Below are positions 51,560 through 60,088 of a DNA stretch of 64,000 nt, one piece after another. A program made the position numbers and the translations under genes. Position 1 is the first letter of the stretch. Every line of letters starts with the position of its first letter. Source of the DNA: Bog-532 sp963805255. GTDB taxonomy: Bacteria; Actinomycetota; Actinomycetes; Streptosporangiales; Streptosporangiaceae. The notes under the pieces were generated by a model that made no database searches, was not told the origin of the DNA, and saw only the letters and a program-made list of their open reading frames with translations. The stretch is taken from contig CAWDTK010000015.1 in NCBI GenBank assembly GCA_963805255.1, forward strand, positions 62,001 through 126,000, written 5' to 3'.

Positions 51560-52459
51560 TCATCCGTCGGCTCGCTCGCCCGGCCACGTCGCGGTGACGA
51601 AACGGTCCCGGCGCGCCAGGTCCTTGTGGTTGCGCGTGTCACGCCAGCCGACTTCCTCGCAGAACACCCAGTACACGGCGGCGCCCTGAGGCGCGCCGTG
51701 CTCCACGGCGACCACGCCGCCCGGACGCAGCAGCCGCCGGGCGACGCGCTCGACGGCGCGGATCGCGTCCAGCCCGTCCTCGCCGCTCCACAGCGCGGCC
51801 GGCGGGTCGTATTCTCCCACCTCGGGCGGCACCGACGCGCCGAGCGGGATGTAGGGCGGGTTGCTGATCACGAGATCAGCTTTGCCGTCCAGCTCCCGGA
51901 GCCCTTCGGTGCCGGGCGCCGCGGTAAAGTCCGCCCCGTGCAGGCTCACCCGGCCCCCCGTATAGGGCGCGGCCGCCGCGCAGCGCCCGAGGTTGCGCAG
52001 CGTCCAGCCGCGCGCGATCGGGTCGGCTTCCACCGCGTGCACCCGGGCCCGCGGGACCTCCTGGGCGATGGCGAGCGCGATCGCGCCGGAACCGGTCCCC
52101 AGGTCGGCGACGACCGGCTCGGCGACGTCCATCTCCCGCAGCCGGTCGATGGCCCAGCCCGTCATCACCTCGGTTTCGGGCCGGGGCACGAACACGCCGG
52201 GGCCGACCTCAAGCTCCAGGTAACGGAAGTACGCCCGCCCGGTGATGTGCTGCAGGGGCTCGCGCGCGGCGCGCCGGCCGACTCCCTCCCAGAACCGCGC
52301 GTCGAACGCCGCATCGGGCACGGCGTGCAGTTCGGTCCGGCGCACGCCGTGCACGTGCGCCGCGATCAGCTCCGCCTCGGCGCGCGGCGATTCCACCCCG
52401 GCCTCCGCGAGCCGGGCCGCGGCGAGCGCGATCTCATCCAGCAACAGGCTCACCCGCAC
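51560..52459 (-). CDS. prmC: Release factor glutamine methyltransferase PrmC/HemK
   Basis: Methylates the GGQ glutamine of release factors. 299 residues. The N-terminal helical domain is followed by PLQHITGRAYFRYLELEVGP, FVPRPETEVMTGWAIDRL, SAM motif VADLGTGSGAIALAIAQEVP and catalytic ADLVISNPPYIPLG (NPPY). It lies between its substrate gene prfA (12 bp) and sua5. Confidence 0.94.
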   Translation of the reverse strand: MRVSLLLDEIALAAARLAEAGVESPRAEAELIAAHVHGVRRTELHAVPDAAFDARFWEGVGRRAAREPLQHITGRAYFRYLELEVGPGVFVPRPETEVMTGWAIDRLREMDVAEPVVADLGTGSGAIALAIAQEVPRARVHAVEADPIARGWTLRNLGRCAAAAPYTGGRVSLHGADFTAAPGTEGLRELDGKADLVISNPPYIPLGASVPPEVGEYDPPAALWSGEDGLDAIRAVERVARRLLRPGGVVAVEHGAPQGAAVYWVFCEEVGWRDTRNHKDLARRDRFVTATWPGERADG

Positions 52460-52471
52460 GGCCCCCGCTGC

Positions 52472-53554
52472 TCACGCGCCTGCGTTCCCGTCGTCGCCGC
52501 CGAACTTCTCGGCCATTTCGGCGTCGGCGAGGGAGTTGATCACCGCGTCCAGATCACCGTCGATGACCTGATCCAGGTTGTAGGCCTTGTAGCCCACCCG
52601 GTGATCGGAGATGCGGTTCTCGGGAAAGTTGTAGGTGCGGACCCGCTCGGACCGGTCGACCGTCCGGACCTGGCTGCGGCGCTCGGCCGCGGCCCTCTCG
52701 CTGGCCTCGTGCTGGGCCTGAGCCAGCAGGCGGGCGCGCAGAATCCGCATCGCCTGCTCCTTGTTCTGCAGCTGGCTCTTCTCGTTCTGGCAGGAGACCA
52801 CGATGCCGGTCGGGAGGTGGGTCAGGCGCACGGCGGAGTCGGTGGTGTTGACGCTCTGCCCGCCGGGGCCCGAGGAGCGGAACACGTCCACCCGCACGTC
52901 GTTCGGATCGATATCGACCTCAACCTGCCCGGCTTCCGGCATGACGAGGACACCCGCGGCCGAGGTGTGGATGCGGCCCTGTGACTCGGTGACCGGAACC
53001 CGCTGGACCCGGTGCACGCCGCCTTCGTACTTCAGCCGCGCCCAGGCGCCGGGTACGGCGCCTTTCTTGCCGGCTTTCACCGCGACGGTCGCGGCCTTGA
53101 CGCCGCCGAGCCCGGTGACAGTGGAGTCGAGGACTTCGGTCGCCCAGTGGTGGCGCTCGGCGTAGCGCAGGTACATCCGCAGCAGGTCCCCGGCGAACAG
53201 GGCGGATTCGTCGCCGCCCTCGCCCGCCTTGATCTCAACGATGACGTCCCGGCCGTCGTTGCGGTCGCGCGGGACGAGCATCCGCCGCAGCTGCTGCCCG
53301 AGTTCCGCCTTCCGCGCTTTGAGCTGGTCGGTTTCGGCGGCGAAGGACGGGTCCTCGGCCGCGAGCTCGCGCCCCGTGGCCTCGTCGGCCTCGGTCTGCT
53401 GCCATTCGGTGTAGGCGTTCACGATCGGGGTCAGCTCGGCGTAACGCCGGCCGAAGTCGCGTGCCTTCTCGGGGTCGGCGTGCACGCCGGGATCGGCCAG
53501 GGCACGCTCCAGCTCCGCGTGCTCCGACGCCAGCTCGGCGAGCCGGTCGAACAC
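52472..53554 (-). CDS. prfA: Peptide chain release factor 1
   Basis: Terminates translation at UAG and UAA. 360 residues from GTG 53554 (VFDRLAELASEHAELERALA), the standard RF1 length. IEIKAGEGGDESALFAGDLL is followed by the peptidyl-tRNA hydrolysis loop SSGPGGQSVNTTDSAVRLTH, then ENRISDHRVGYKAYNLDQVI. Complete. Confidence 0.96.
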   Translation of the reverse strand: MFDRLAELASEHAELERALADPGVHADPEKARDFGRRYAELTPIVNAYTEWQQTEADEATGRELAAEDPSFAAETDQLKARKAELGQQLRRMLVPRDRNDGRDVIVEIKAGEGGDESALFAGDLLRMYLRYAERHHWATEVLDSTVTGLGGVKAATVAVKAGKKGAVPGAWARLKYEGGVHRVQRVPVTESQGRIHTSAAGVLVMPEAGQVEVDIDPNDVRVDVFRSSGPGGQSVNTTDSAVRLTHLPTGIVVSCQNEKSQLQNKEQAMRILRARLLAQAQHEASERAAAERRSQVRTVDRSERVRTYNFPENRISDHRVGYKAYNLDQVIDGDLDAVINSLADAEMAEKFGGDDGNAGA

Positions 53555-53650
53555 AGTGATTCCTCCTACGTCAGGGCAACGGGAGCACCAGGGACGCCGG
53601 CTCCCGCGCCCGTATTTTCCGGCACACGCGTCGACGCCGGGCAACGCATT

Positions 53651-53691
53651 CGGGTTGAGTTTTCCGCAGCTGCTGCGGACAACTCAACCCG
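53651..53691 (-). terminator. Strong hairpin between rpmE and prfA
   Basis: An 11-bp arm CGGGTTGAGTT / AACTCAACCCG encloses a second palindrome CCGCAGCTGCTGCGG. It lies 62 bp after the rpmE stop and 96 bp before prfA, both on the minus strand, so it probably ends or attenuates rpmE transcription. No long T-run. Confidence 0.75.
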
Positions 53692-53752
53692 ATCATGGTG
53701 GGATGCTGGGCCTGGCGCGCTCATCCGTGCGCCAGGGGGCCTCGGCCCGGGC

Positions 53753-53992
53753 TTACTTGCTGTTGCCCGTGGCGCTGTTGCCTGCGGCCTTCTTGCCGAA
53801 ACGCCGCTCGAACCGCGCGACGCGACCACCGGTGTCCAGGATCTTCTGCTTGCCGGTGTAGAACGGGTGGCAGGCCGAGCAGACGTCGGTGTGGATCACG
53901 CCATGGGCGGCGGTACTGTGCGTGGTGAAGGTGTTCCCACAGCTACAGGTGACCGTGGTGGGGCCATACTTCGGGTGAATGTCGGGCTTCAC
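53753..53992 (-). CDS. rpmE: 50S ribosomal protein L31 (zinc-binding type)
   Basis: 79 residues from GTG 53992 (VKPDIHPKYGPTTVTCSCGN), with AGGAG 7 bp upstream. Zinc cysteines: CSCGNTF and CSACHPFYTGKQKILDT, the C+ form. A Lys/Ala/Asn tail follows RVARFERRFGKKA. In M. tuberculosis rho precedes this gene. Here rho is not upstream, so conserved gene order ends at this point. Confidence 0.95.
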   Translation of the reverse strand: MKPDIHPKYGPTTVTCSCGNTFTTHSTAAHGVIHTDVCSACHPFYTGKQKILDTGGRVARFERRFGKKAAGNSATGNSK

Positions 53993-54230
53993 GTTAACTC
54001 CTGCCTCGTGCGGTCGCCGGGTCGCCACTAGCCGAGCACCATCGGAGCTGGCCGTCGTGGCGTGAACCGGTACCGCATGGTCGCGGCTTCCTAGTGTGCC
54101 AGACCGTTCAACATTCCGTGGCCCCCGATGATTCCCGGCGGCTCCCGGCTGATTCCCCCGCCGATTCCCCCGCGCCGATTCCTCGCCAGCAGATCCCGGT
54201 CGCGTTCAGTGACTGGACGCTCGGGCGGGC

Positions 54231-54420
54231 TCGTACAAGGTCGCGTCCGGCAACACGGTCGCGGCCACGACGCCGTGCCGGAACATCGACGGCGCGCAGG
54301 ACCCGGCGACGACCTGCGTGTACTCCGTCAGCGGGGCGCTCCAGTCGGGCCGTCGCCAGCGTCACCCTGCCCAGCCCGTCCGGTGGCTACGTCGGCGTCT
54401 TCGCCATCGGCGCCGCCTGA
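54231..54420 (+). pseudogene. Remnant of an exported Cys-containing protein
   Basis: A plus-strand frame from 54231 reads SYKVASGNTVAATTPCRNID then PATTCVYSVSGALQSG, and one base later the frame continues ASVTLPSPSGGYVGVFAIGA and stop at 54420. The composition looks extracellular and two cysteines could pair. No start or signal peptide is found upstream. Family not recognised. The surrounding 54001-54728 holds no other gene. Confidence 0.4.
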
Positions 54421-54728
54421 CCAGGGCATGCGTCGTGGGGTACGGGCCGGTAGCTGGCCCGGGCCGCACGTGCGTCCGGCGAAGCCTTCCCGGGGAGCCT
54501 TCCTTCGTTTTCAATGAAGGAGTGCGGAAAGCCGCGAACAGCGCGGATTTCTGTACACGATCGGCAACAGGCGGGCTCGCGCAACGGGTTTCGGCACATC
54601 TCTGACGGAAGGCCGCTCAGATTATAAGGGACTCGGGCACATGATCACGGGGAAATGAATGAACCATCCCTCGATTCTTTTCGTGGTCACGAGCAGGGGG
54701 ACGAGACATAGGGTCCGGGAGGACACGG

Positions 54729-56346
54729 ATGCGACACCGGAAAAATCCCTTCTCCTCCGACGAGCAGGCTGACGAGGCCGCCTTTGAGTGGCCGCCCGAC
54801 CGCCGCGAGGTCGCCGCGCAGGATGCGGCGCCGGGCCGTGGCCGCGGTGCTCCGCCGCCGCTGCCACGGCGCACGAGGGATTCGGGGTTCCGGCCGCACG
54901 GCCGTCAGGACTCTTCGTCGCAGGATTTCTGGCCGCTGACCGACCCGGAGGATTCCTGGCCGCTGGCTCCCCGCCCCCAGGCTGAACCCACAGGGTCCTG
55001 GTCCCCGGCCGGCCCGGAGGACTCCCGGCGGGCCGATCCCCCGGCGCCGGCTGATCCCCAGAATCCCCAGGATCCCCAGGATCAGGCCCGACCGGAGCAG
55101 CCCTGGCCGGCTTCGGCCGGGGCCGGTTTCCCGGCGCGGGCTGATCTCCAGGATCCCCAGGATCAGGCCGGACCGCAGCAGCCCTGCCCAGCTTCGGCCC
55201 CGGCGCAGGCTGAACCCCCGAATTCGTGGGGCCGGGCCGGCCCGCAAGAGCCCTGGCCGGCCTCCGGCCCCGCGCAGGCCGGCCCCGGCAGGACTGGGCC
55301 CCGGCCGGCCCGCAGGAACCCTGGCCGGCCCCCGGCCCCGCGCAGGCCGGCCCCGGCAGGACTGGGCCCCGGCCGGCCCGCAGGAACCCTGGCCGACCTC
55401 GGCCCCGGCCGGAGCAGCGGGCCAGGCGGACCAGGTCGCCGGCCCGGCTCCCGCCTCGATGGGCTGCCAGGATCTCTGGGAATCGTGGGAGCCTCCGTAC
55501 GACCCCATCGGCGCCATCTCGGAGCCGGCCCTGCACCCCACGGCCCCGTACCCAGAACTGGTCCGTGACGCGGAATACGAAGAAGAGCTGGGGCTCTGGG
55601 AGGCTCCCGCGCCGGAGGGTCCCGGCAGCAGCGAGCCGTACTATCCGGGTCCGCCGCGGAGAGCCAAGCACGCACGGAACGCCGGGCGCCCGCGCCTGAG
55701 CGGCGCGTTAGTGGCCCTCGCCGGGGCGCTGGCCATCGCGGGGGCGATACCGCTCGGCATGCTGGGCGCCAGGGCGCTGGGCCACCAGGGGAATTTGGTG
55801 CTGAAGACGGCTCCGCTCCCGGCGGGCCACACCGCCGCAGCAGCCCGCGGGCCGAACGGCGCCGCCACATTCACCGCGCTCGCCGGGCCGGGCTGCCCGG
55901 CGGCCACCGGTGCGAGCGTCTTCCCCTACCACCCGGCGAATGGAGACGACTGGTTCCCCCGGACGGCTTCGGCCAGCGGGCCGTGCGGGAGATCGTTCAG
56001 CTACGTTTACCTGGCCATGGTTCCCGGCAACCCGGACGAATGGCGTGACCACTACGCCTGGATCTTCCGCACCGGGATGGACGATCCCTCGTGCACATTC
56101 AGCTTGTACGTCCCGGCGGTGCCGCAGGCGAACTCGACCGTTTATTACTGGTTCAGCGCCGGTCAACCCAACGTGGCCGACCGGATCGCCGACTTCACCA
56201 TCGATCAGGCCACCCATCAGGGCCAGTGGGTCACGAAGGGCCCGTTCACGTTCCCGGGCGGTAGCGTGCTGATCGAGGCGACCGACCGCGGCGAAGGACC
56301 GCTGACGGCGTCGGTCGCGGTCGGCCCCGTCCGCCTCAGCTGCTGA
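54729..56346 (+). pseudogene. Proline-rich single-pass membrane protein split by a repeat-caused frameshift
   Basis: The ATG at 54729 has GGGAGG upstream and starts MRHRKNPFSSDEQADEAAFE, leading into a cytoplasmic Pro/Gln/Asp-rich region. The second half is in another frame: SMGCQDLWESWEPPYDPIGA, acidic ELVRDAEYEEELGLWEAP, membrane helix LSGALVALAGALAIAGAIPL, and an extracellular domain of about 190 residues with cysteines in GPGCPAA, SGPCGRSF, DPSCTFSLYVP and the terminal RLSC. The switch lies in repeats at 55203-55407 (69, 68 and about 68 bp). Two units each lack one base compared with the 69-bp unit, giving the observed shift. Function unknown. Confidence 0.65.
55203..55407. repeat. 69/68-bp tandem repeat
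   Basis: Unit 1 starts GCGCAGGCTGAACCC at 55203 (69 bp, 23 codons). Unit 2 starts at 55272 (68 bp) and unit 3 at 55340 and is nearly identical to unit 2. Unit 2 has GACTGGGCCCC where unit 1 has TCGTGGGGCCGG, one base shorter. Confidence 0.85.
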
Positions 56347-56585
56347 CGGTCAGCTCCGTTTAGGCCCGGCGCCACCCCGCCCGCATCGTGCGTGCTCGCG
56401 ATCGTCCCGCCAGCGTGAACAGCGCCACCCGCATGATCACCATTGTCTCTGCTGCCCGCTGTTCACATGGTCGTGCGCCGGAACCCGCGTATGGCACCCG
56501 CGTATGGGCGCGGACAACCGCACACAGTGGCCGTCGGCCACGGGCCCGCTGGCGGTTGCCGGAAGGTAAGTGCGCCCCCCGGAAG
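56347..56585. other. Gap upstream of the DnaA boxes
   Basis: About 240 bp with no convincing gene. Contains a short direct repeat ACCCGCGTATGG (about 56479-56503). Confidence 0.45.
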
Positions 56586-56627
56586 TTATCCACAGGTCCG
56601 GGTGCCCTGTTGCGGTAGTTATCCACA
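56586..56627. promoter_or_regulatory. Two perfect DnaA-box 9-mers in direct repeat
   Basis: TTATCCACA occurs at 56586-56594 and 56619-56627, both within a shared AGTTATCCACAGG, 33 bp apart and on the same helical face. They lie 50-92 bp upstream of the AbiEi-like gene. There is no AT-rich unwinding element or dnaA/dnaN/parAB gene nearby, so an oriC is not supported. Confidence 0.65.
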
Positions 56628-56677
56628 GGCAGTAAATCCCCGTGGCCTGCTTCGCCGGTTCGGCCCAGGCTGAATTC

Positions 56678-57511
56678 ATGCCTATCAGAATTCCTCCCGA
56701 TTACCGGGAGCTTGTGACGCTGCAGCATGGCGTCATCGCACGCCGTCAGGCGCTCGGCGCAGGAGTGCCGGCCAAGGCCGTCGAGGGGCAGCTCCGCTAT
56801 GGCAGATGGACGCGGCTGCAACGGGGCATCTACGCGGCCTTCACGGGCGATCCTTCCCGCGGCGCGCAGCTCTGGGCCGCCCTGCTCCGCGCCGGGCCGG
56901 GAGCGATGTTCAGCCACGAGACCGCGGCGGAGCTGGCCGGCCTCACCGGCCGGCCGAGTCCCAGCATTCACATCACAGTGCCCGCCTCACGGCAACCCGG
57001 CCGGTCACGGGAGATCTCTGGTGTGGTCATTCATCGCTCCCGTCATTTCGATCGGGCCAGGCACCCGACCCTGCTGCCGCCGCAAACCCGCGTCGAAGAG
57101 ACCGTGCTGGACCTGACCCAGCAGGCGGCGACCTTCGAGAACGCATTCACCTGGCTGTGCCGGGCGGTGGGACAGCGGCTCACCACACCAGAGCGGCTGC
57201 GCCAGGCGGCCAAGGCCCGTAGCAGGCTCCGGTGGCGAACGGAGATCAGCGCCGCCCTCGGCGAGGTGAGCGAGGGAGCCCGCTGCATTCTCGAGTTCGG
57301 CTACGTCGGTATCGCCGAACGCCCGCACGGGCCCCCCGGGCCACCGCCAGGCACCCCCGGGCTGCCGGGAATCAGGGCACCACGAAGTGCTGCGCCGGGG
57401 CGGGCCCCGCCGCCTGTGGAGGGGTCACAAGCGGCGGGGTGCCAGATGGTTCTGGCGGGTGCACTGGACGGGCCGGCGCGGGCCTGGAAAGTGGGTTGCC
57501 ATAGCTTTTGA
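56678..57511 (+). pseudogene. AbiEi-like antitoxin-domain / DUF559-type protein with a damaged C-terminus
   Basis: Starts ATG 56678 (MPIRIPPDYRELVTLQHGVI). The N-terminal wHTH-like AbiEi domain is recognisable: ARRQALGAGVPAKAVEGQLR, WTRLQRGIYAAFTGDPSRGA and FSHETAAELAGLTGRPSPSI, then IHITVPASRQPGR and VVIHRSRHFDRARHPTLLPP. After EGARCILEFGYVGIAERPHG the reading turns into Pro/Gly-rich non-family sequence until the stop at 57511. Homologues continue with a DUF559 (Vsr-like) domain, which I cannot find in any frame. No AbiEii toxin gene is adjacent. Confidence 0.7.
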
Positions 57512-57522
57512 TAGTGACTATC
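57510..57522. promoter_or_regulatory. Palindromic operator, likely for the TetR regulator
   Basis: GATAGTGACTATC is a perfect 6-1-6 palindrome with T-rich flanks, 34 bp upstream of the MFS remnant start. A TetR-family gene follows the remnant in the same unit, so autoregulation is likely. Confidence 0.6.
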
Positions 57523-57556
57523 TTTTAAGAGGAGCCGCCGAAAGGATGTGACTGTC

Positions 57557-58143
57557 ATGGAGATGGCGGGAGCCCGCAGGTGGTGGGCGCTGATCGCGGT
57601 GGCCGGGACCATGCTGGTCGCGCGTTCACCCGCGTCACCAGCGGCACCGGCTTCGCCGCGGCGTGGCTGGCGGTGAGCGGCCTCGGCCTGGGCGTGGCCA
57701 TGCCCGCCGCGATGAACGCGGCCCTGGGGGCCCTGTCCGCCGAGCGGAGCGGCGCGGGCTCGGCGCTGATCACGGCGATGCGCCAGGTGGGGGCGACGAT
57801 CGGGGTCGCGGTCCTCGGCACGGTCCTCAGCAACGTGTACCAGGCCCAGCTGGCGTCGGCGGTGCTGCCCGCGCCGGTGGCGGGTGTCGCCAAGAGCAGC
57901 GTCGCAGCGGGCGTAGTGGTCGCGCACAAGCTCCGTTCGGCATCATTGCTGGAGTCGGTACGGACCGCGTTCGTGCACGGAATGGACATCATGCTGTGGA
58001 CGTGCGGCGGGATCGCGCTCGTGAGCGCGGTGCTGGCGCTGGCGTTCCTGCCGCGCCGGACCCGCCGCGGTACCGGCCCGGAGGAATCCGTGCTGGCCGG
58101 TACCGGTGAAACCAGCCCCCAGCGGGCAGGATTGGGGACATGA
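57557..58143 (+). pseudogene. DHA2/EmrB-type MFS exporter remnant with internal deletion
   Basis: The ATG at 57557, with GAAAGGA upstream, opens MEMAGARRWWALIAVAGTML VA, a normal start for a 14-TM drug exporter. The frame then shifts and the C-terminal part begins: RVTSGTGFAAAWLAVSGLGL, GVAMPAAMNAALGALSAERS, GAGSALITAMRQVGATIGVA and the last helix MLWTCGGIALVSAVLALAFL. About 300 internal residues are missing. The junction is near 57622. The stop overlaps the TetR start (ATGA), as in an intact operon. Confidence 0.85.
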
Positions 58144-58763
58144 CAGAGACGCTCGGCACCGCGGCCGGCCAGTCGGGCGGCCTTCGGGAGCGGAAGAAGG
58201 TCCGGACGCGGGCCTCCATCCGCGAGCATGCGCTGCGGCTATTCCGTGAGCAGGGTTACCACGCCACCACCGTGGAGCAGATCGCGGCGGCGGCCGAGGT
58301 CTCGCCGAGCACGTTCTTCCGGTACTTCCCGACCAAGGAAGATGTAGTCCTGCAGGACGACATGGAAACGCTGATGCTCGAGGCGTTCGAGCGGCAGCCG
58401 CCGGAGGCCGGCCTGGTGGCCGCGGTGCGGGCGGCCACCCGGGAGATCCAGGGCGCCATGGACCAGGCGCACTGGGAGCAGCTGCGCCAGACAGCCGAAC
58501 TGGCCATGACGACCCCGGAGGTGCGCGCGCGGGCACTGGACGATTTCTCCCGCACCATCGCGATGATGGCCGAGGCGATGGCCAAGCGCACCGGGCGCCG
58601 CACCGGCGACCTCGCGGTGCGGGCTGTCTCGGGCGCGATCTTCGGCGTGATCCTGGCGGTCACCGCGCCGTGGGAGGACTACAGCGGCTCGCACATCAAC
58701 CCGGGCCTGTTCGAGCGGATGGACGCGGGCCTGGCCTACCTGGAGAACGGCCTGCGGCTGTAG
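58140..58763 (+). CDS. TetR-family transcriptional regulator
   Basis: 207 residues. N-terminal HTH: RTRASIREHALRLFREQGYH, then ATTVEQIAAAAEVSPSTFFR and YFPTKEDVVLQDDMETL. The C-terminal ligand domain includes WEQLRQTAELAMTTPEVRAR and VRAVSGAIFGVILAVTAPWE. Intact although its exporter partner is broken. A palindrome at 57510-57522 is the probable operator. Confidence 0.93.
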   Translation: MTETLGTAAGQSGGLRERKKVRTRASIREHALRLFREQGYHATTVEQIAAAAEVSPSTFFRYFPTKEDVVLQDDMETLMLEAFERQPPEAGLVAAVRAATREIQGAMDQAHWEQLRQTAELAMTTPEVRARALDDFSRTIAMMAEAMAKRTGRRTGDLAVRAVSGAIFGVILAVTAPWEDYSGSHINPGLFERMDAGLAYLENGLRL

Positions 58764-58790
58764 GGCACGCCCGGCGCCGCCGCACCGGCG

Positions 58791-58833
58791 CGCGGTGCGG
58801 TCTCCGCGGGGCGTCCGGGGAGACCGCACCGCG
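58791..58833 (+). terminator. Terminator hairpin after the TetR gene
   Basis: Perfect 15-bp stem CGCGGTGCGGTCTCC / GGAGACCGCACCGCG with a 13-nt loop, 27 bp after the stop. Confidence 0.82.
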
Positions 58834-58988
58834 GCGTCCCGTTCGGCCGGGTGGTTCTGCTTATGCTGGGCGCACACCCGGCCGCCGAAGCGGGAATGTT
58901 GAGTTTTCAATTATCGTTATGCGTGCCATCGGACCTTGAGGAACCGGGGCGGGCAGGCCGCCCGCGGCGGGCCCGGTAAGGAGGACAC

Positions 58989-59987
58989 ATGCCAGCCGTC
59001 ACCGTCAGGGACAGCCTCGTTCTGCCGCGCGTCGCGGAACCCGGCCCGGGGACCCCGGCCGAACGTCCCGTGCGCACCATCACCACCGCCCCGAAGGGCT
59101 ACGAGGGTGAGGGCTTCCCAGTCCGCCGCGCGTTCGCTGGCGTGGACCTGCGGGAGCTCGACCCGTTCATTCACATGGATCAGATGGGCGAGGTCGACTA
59201 CGCGCCGGGCGAGCCGAAGGGCACACCGTGGCACCCGCACCGCGGCTTCGAGACCGTGACGTACATGATCGACGGAATCTTCCGCCATCAGGACTCCAAC
59301 GGCGGCGGCGGCCTGATCACGAACGGCGACACCCAGTGGATGACCGCCGGCGGCGGGATCCTGCACATCGAGGAGCCGCCCGAGGAGGTCGTCATGAAGG
59401 GCGGTCTCTTCCACGGGTTCCAGCTCTGGGTCAACCTGCCCGCCAAGCTGAAGATGACCACTCCCCGCTACCAGGACATCCGGGCCGGCCAGGTGAAGCT
59501 GCTCAGCTCGCCGGACGGAGGCGCGCTGGTACGCCTCATCGCAGGTGAGCTCGGCGGGTACGAGGGACCGGGCGTGACGCACACGCCGATCACGATCGTG
59601 CACGCGACGCTGTCCCCCGGCGCTCAGCTCCGGCTGCCGTGGCGCACCGGCTTCAACGCGCTCGCCTACGTCCTGGCCGGTTCCGGCACCGTGGGCAGCG
59701 ACCGCCGGCCGATCCGGATGGGCCAGCTGGCGGCGTTCGGGCCGGGAGATGTCGTCACCGTGGCGGCGGGCAACCGCCAGGACGGCCCCAGCTCCCAGCT
59801 CGACATCCTGCTCCTGGGCGGGCAGCCGATCCGCGAGCCGGTCGCTGCGTACGGCCCGTTCGTCATGAACACCCGGGAAGAGCTGGTGCAGGCGTTCGAG
59901 GACTTCCAGGCCGGACGGCTGGGCAGCATCCCGGCGGAGCCGGCCACGGTTCCGGCGGAGCCGCTCCCCGGTCACGACGTGCTCTGA
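58989..59987 (+). CDS. Pirin-family protein
   Basis: 332 residues, two cupin domains, probable quercetinase or redox-regulatory protein. AAGGAGG is 6 bp before ATG 58989. Metal-binding His/Glu set in TPWHPHRGFETVTYMIDGIF, FRHQDSNGGGGLITNGDTQW and MTAGGGILHIEEPPEE, then LFHGFQLWVNLPAKLKMTTP and a second cupin RTGFNALAYVLAGSGTVGSD. Full length. Convergent with the ferredoxin gene across a hairpin. Confidence 0.93.
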   Translation: MPAVTVRDSLVLPRVAEPGPGTPAERPVRTITTAPKGYEGEGFPVRRAFAGVDLRELDPFIHMDQMGEVDYAPGEPKGTPWHPHRGFETVTYMIDGIFRHQDSNGGGGLITNGDTQWMTAGGGILHIEEPPEEVVMKGGLFHGFQLWVNLPAKLKMTTPRYQDIRAGQVKLLSSPDGGALVRLIAGELGGYEGPGVTHTPITIVHATLSPGAQLRLPWRTGFNALAYVLAGSGTVGSDRRPIRMGQLAAFGPGDVVTVAAGNRQDGPSSQLDILLLGGQPIREPVAAYGPFVMNTREELVQAFEDFQAGRLGSIPAEPATVPAEPLPGHDVL

Positions 59988-60026
59988 CCGCTTCCGCATA
60001 AGGGGATACAGGGCACCCGGAAAACT

Positions 60027-60069
60027 AACGGCCGGGCTGGGCAGGCTGATCCTGCCTGGCCCGGCCGTT
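60027..60069. terminator. Bidirectional terminator hairpin
   Basis: AACGGCCGGGC / GCCCGGCCGTT (11 bp) with inner GCAGG / CCTGC, followed by TTT on the plus strand. Lies between the convergent pirin and ferredoxin genes. Confidence 0.85.
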
Positions 60070-60088
60070 TCCCGTGCCGGCGCGGGTT

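Noticed and set aside
56500..56680. Chromosomal or plasmid replication origin
   Set aside because: Only two DnaA boxes, no AT-rich element, no replication or partition genes.
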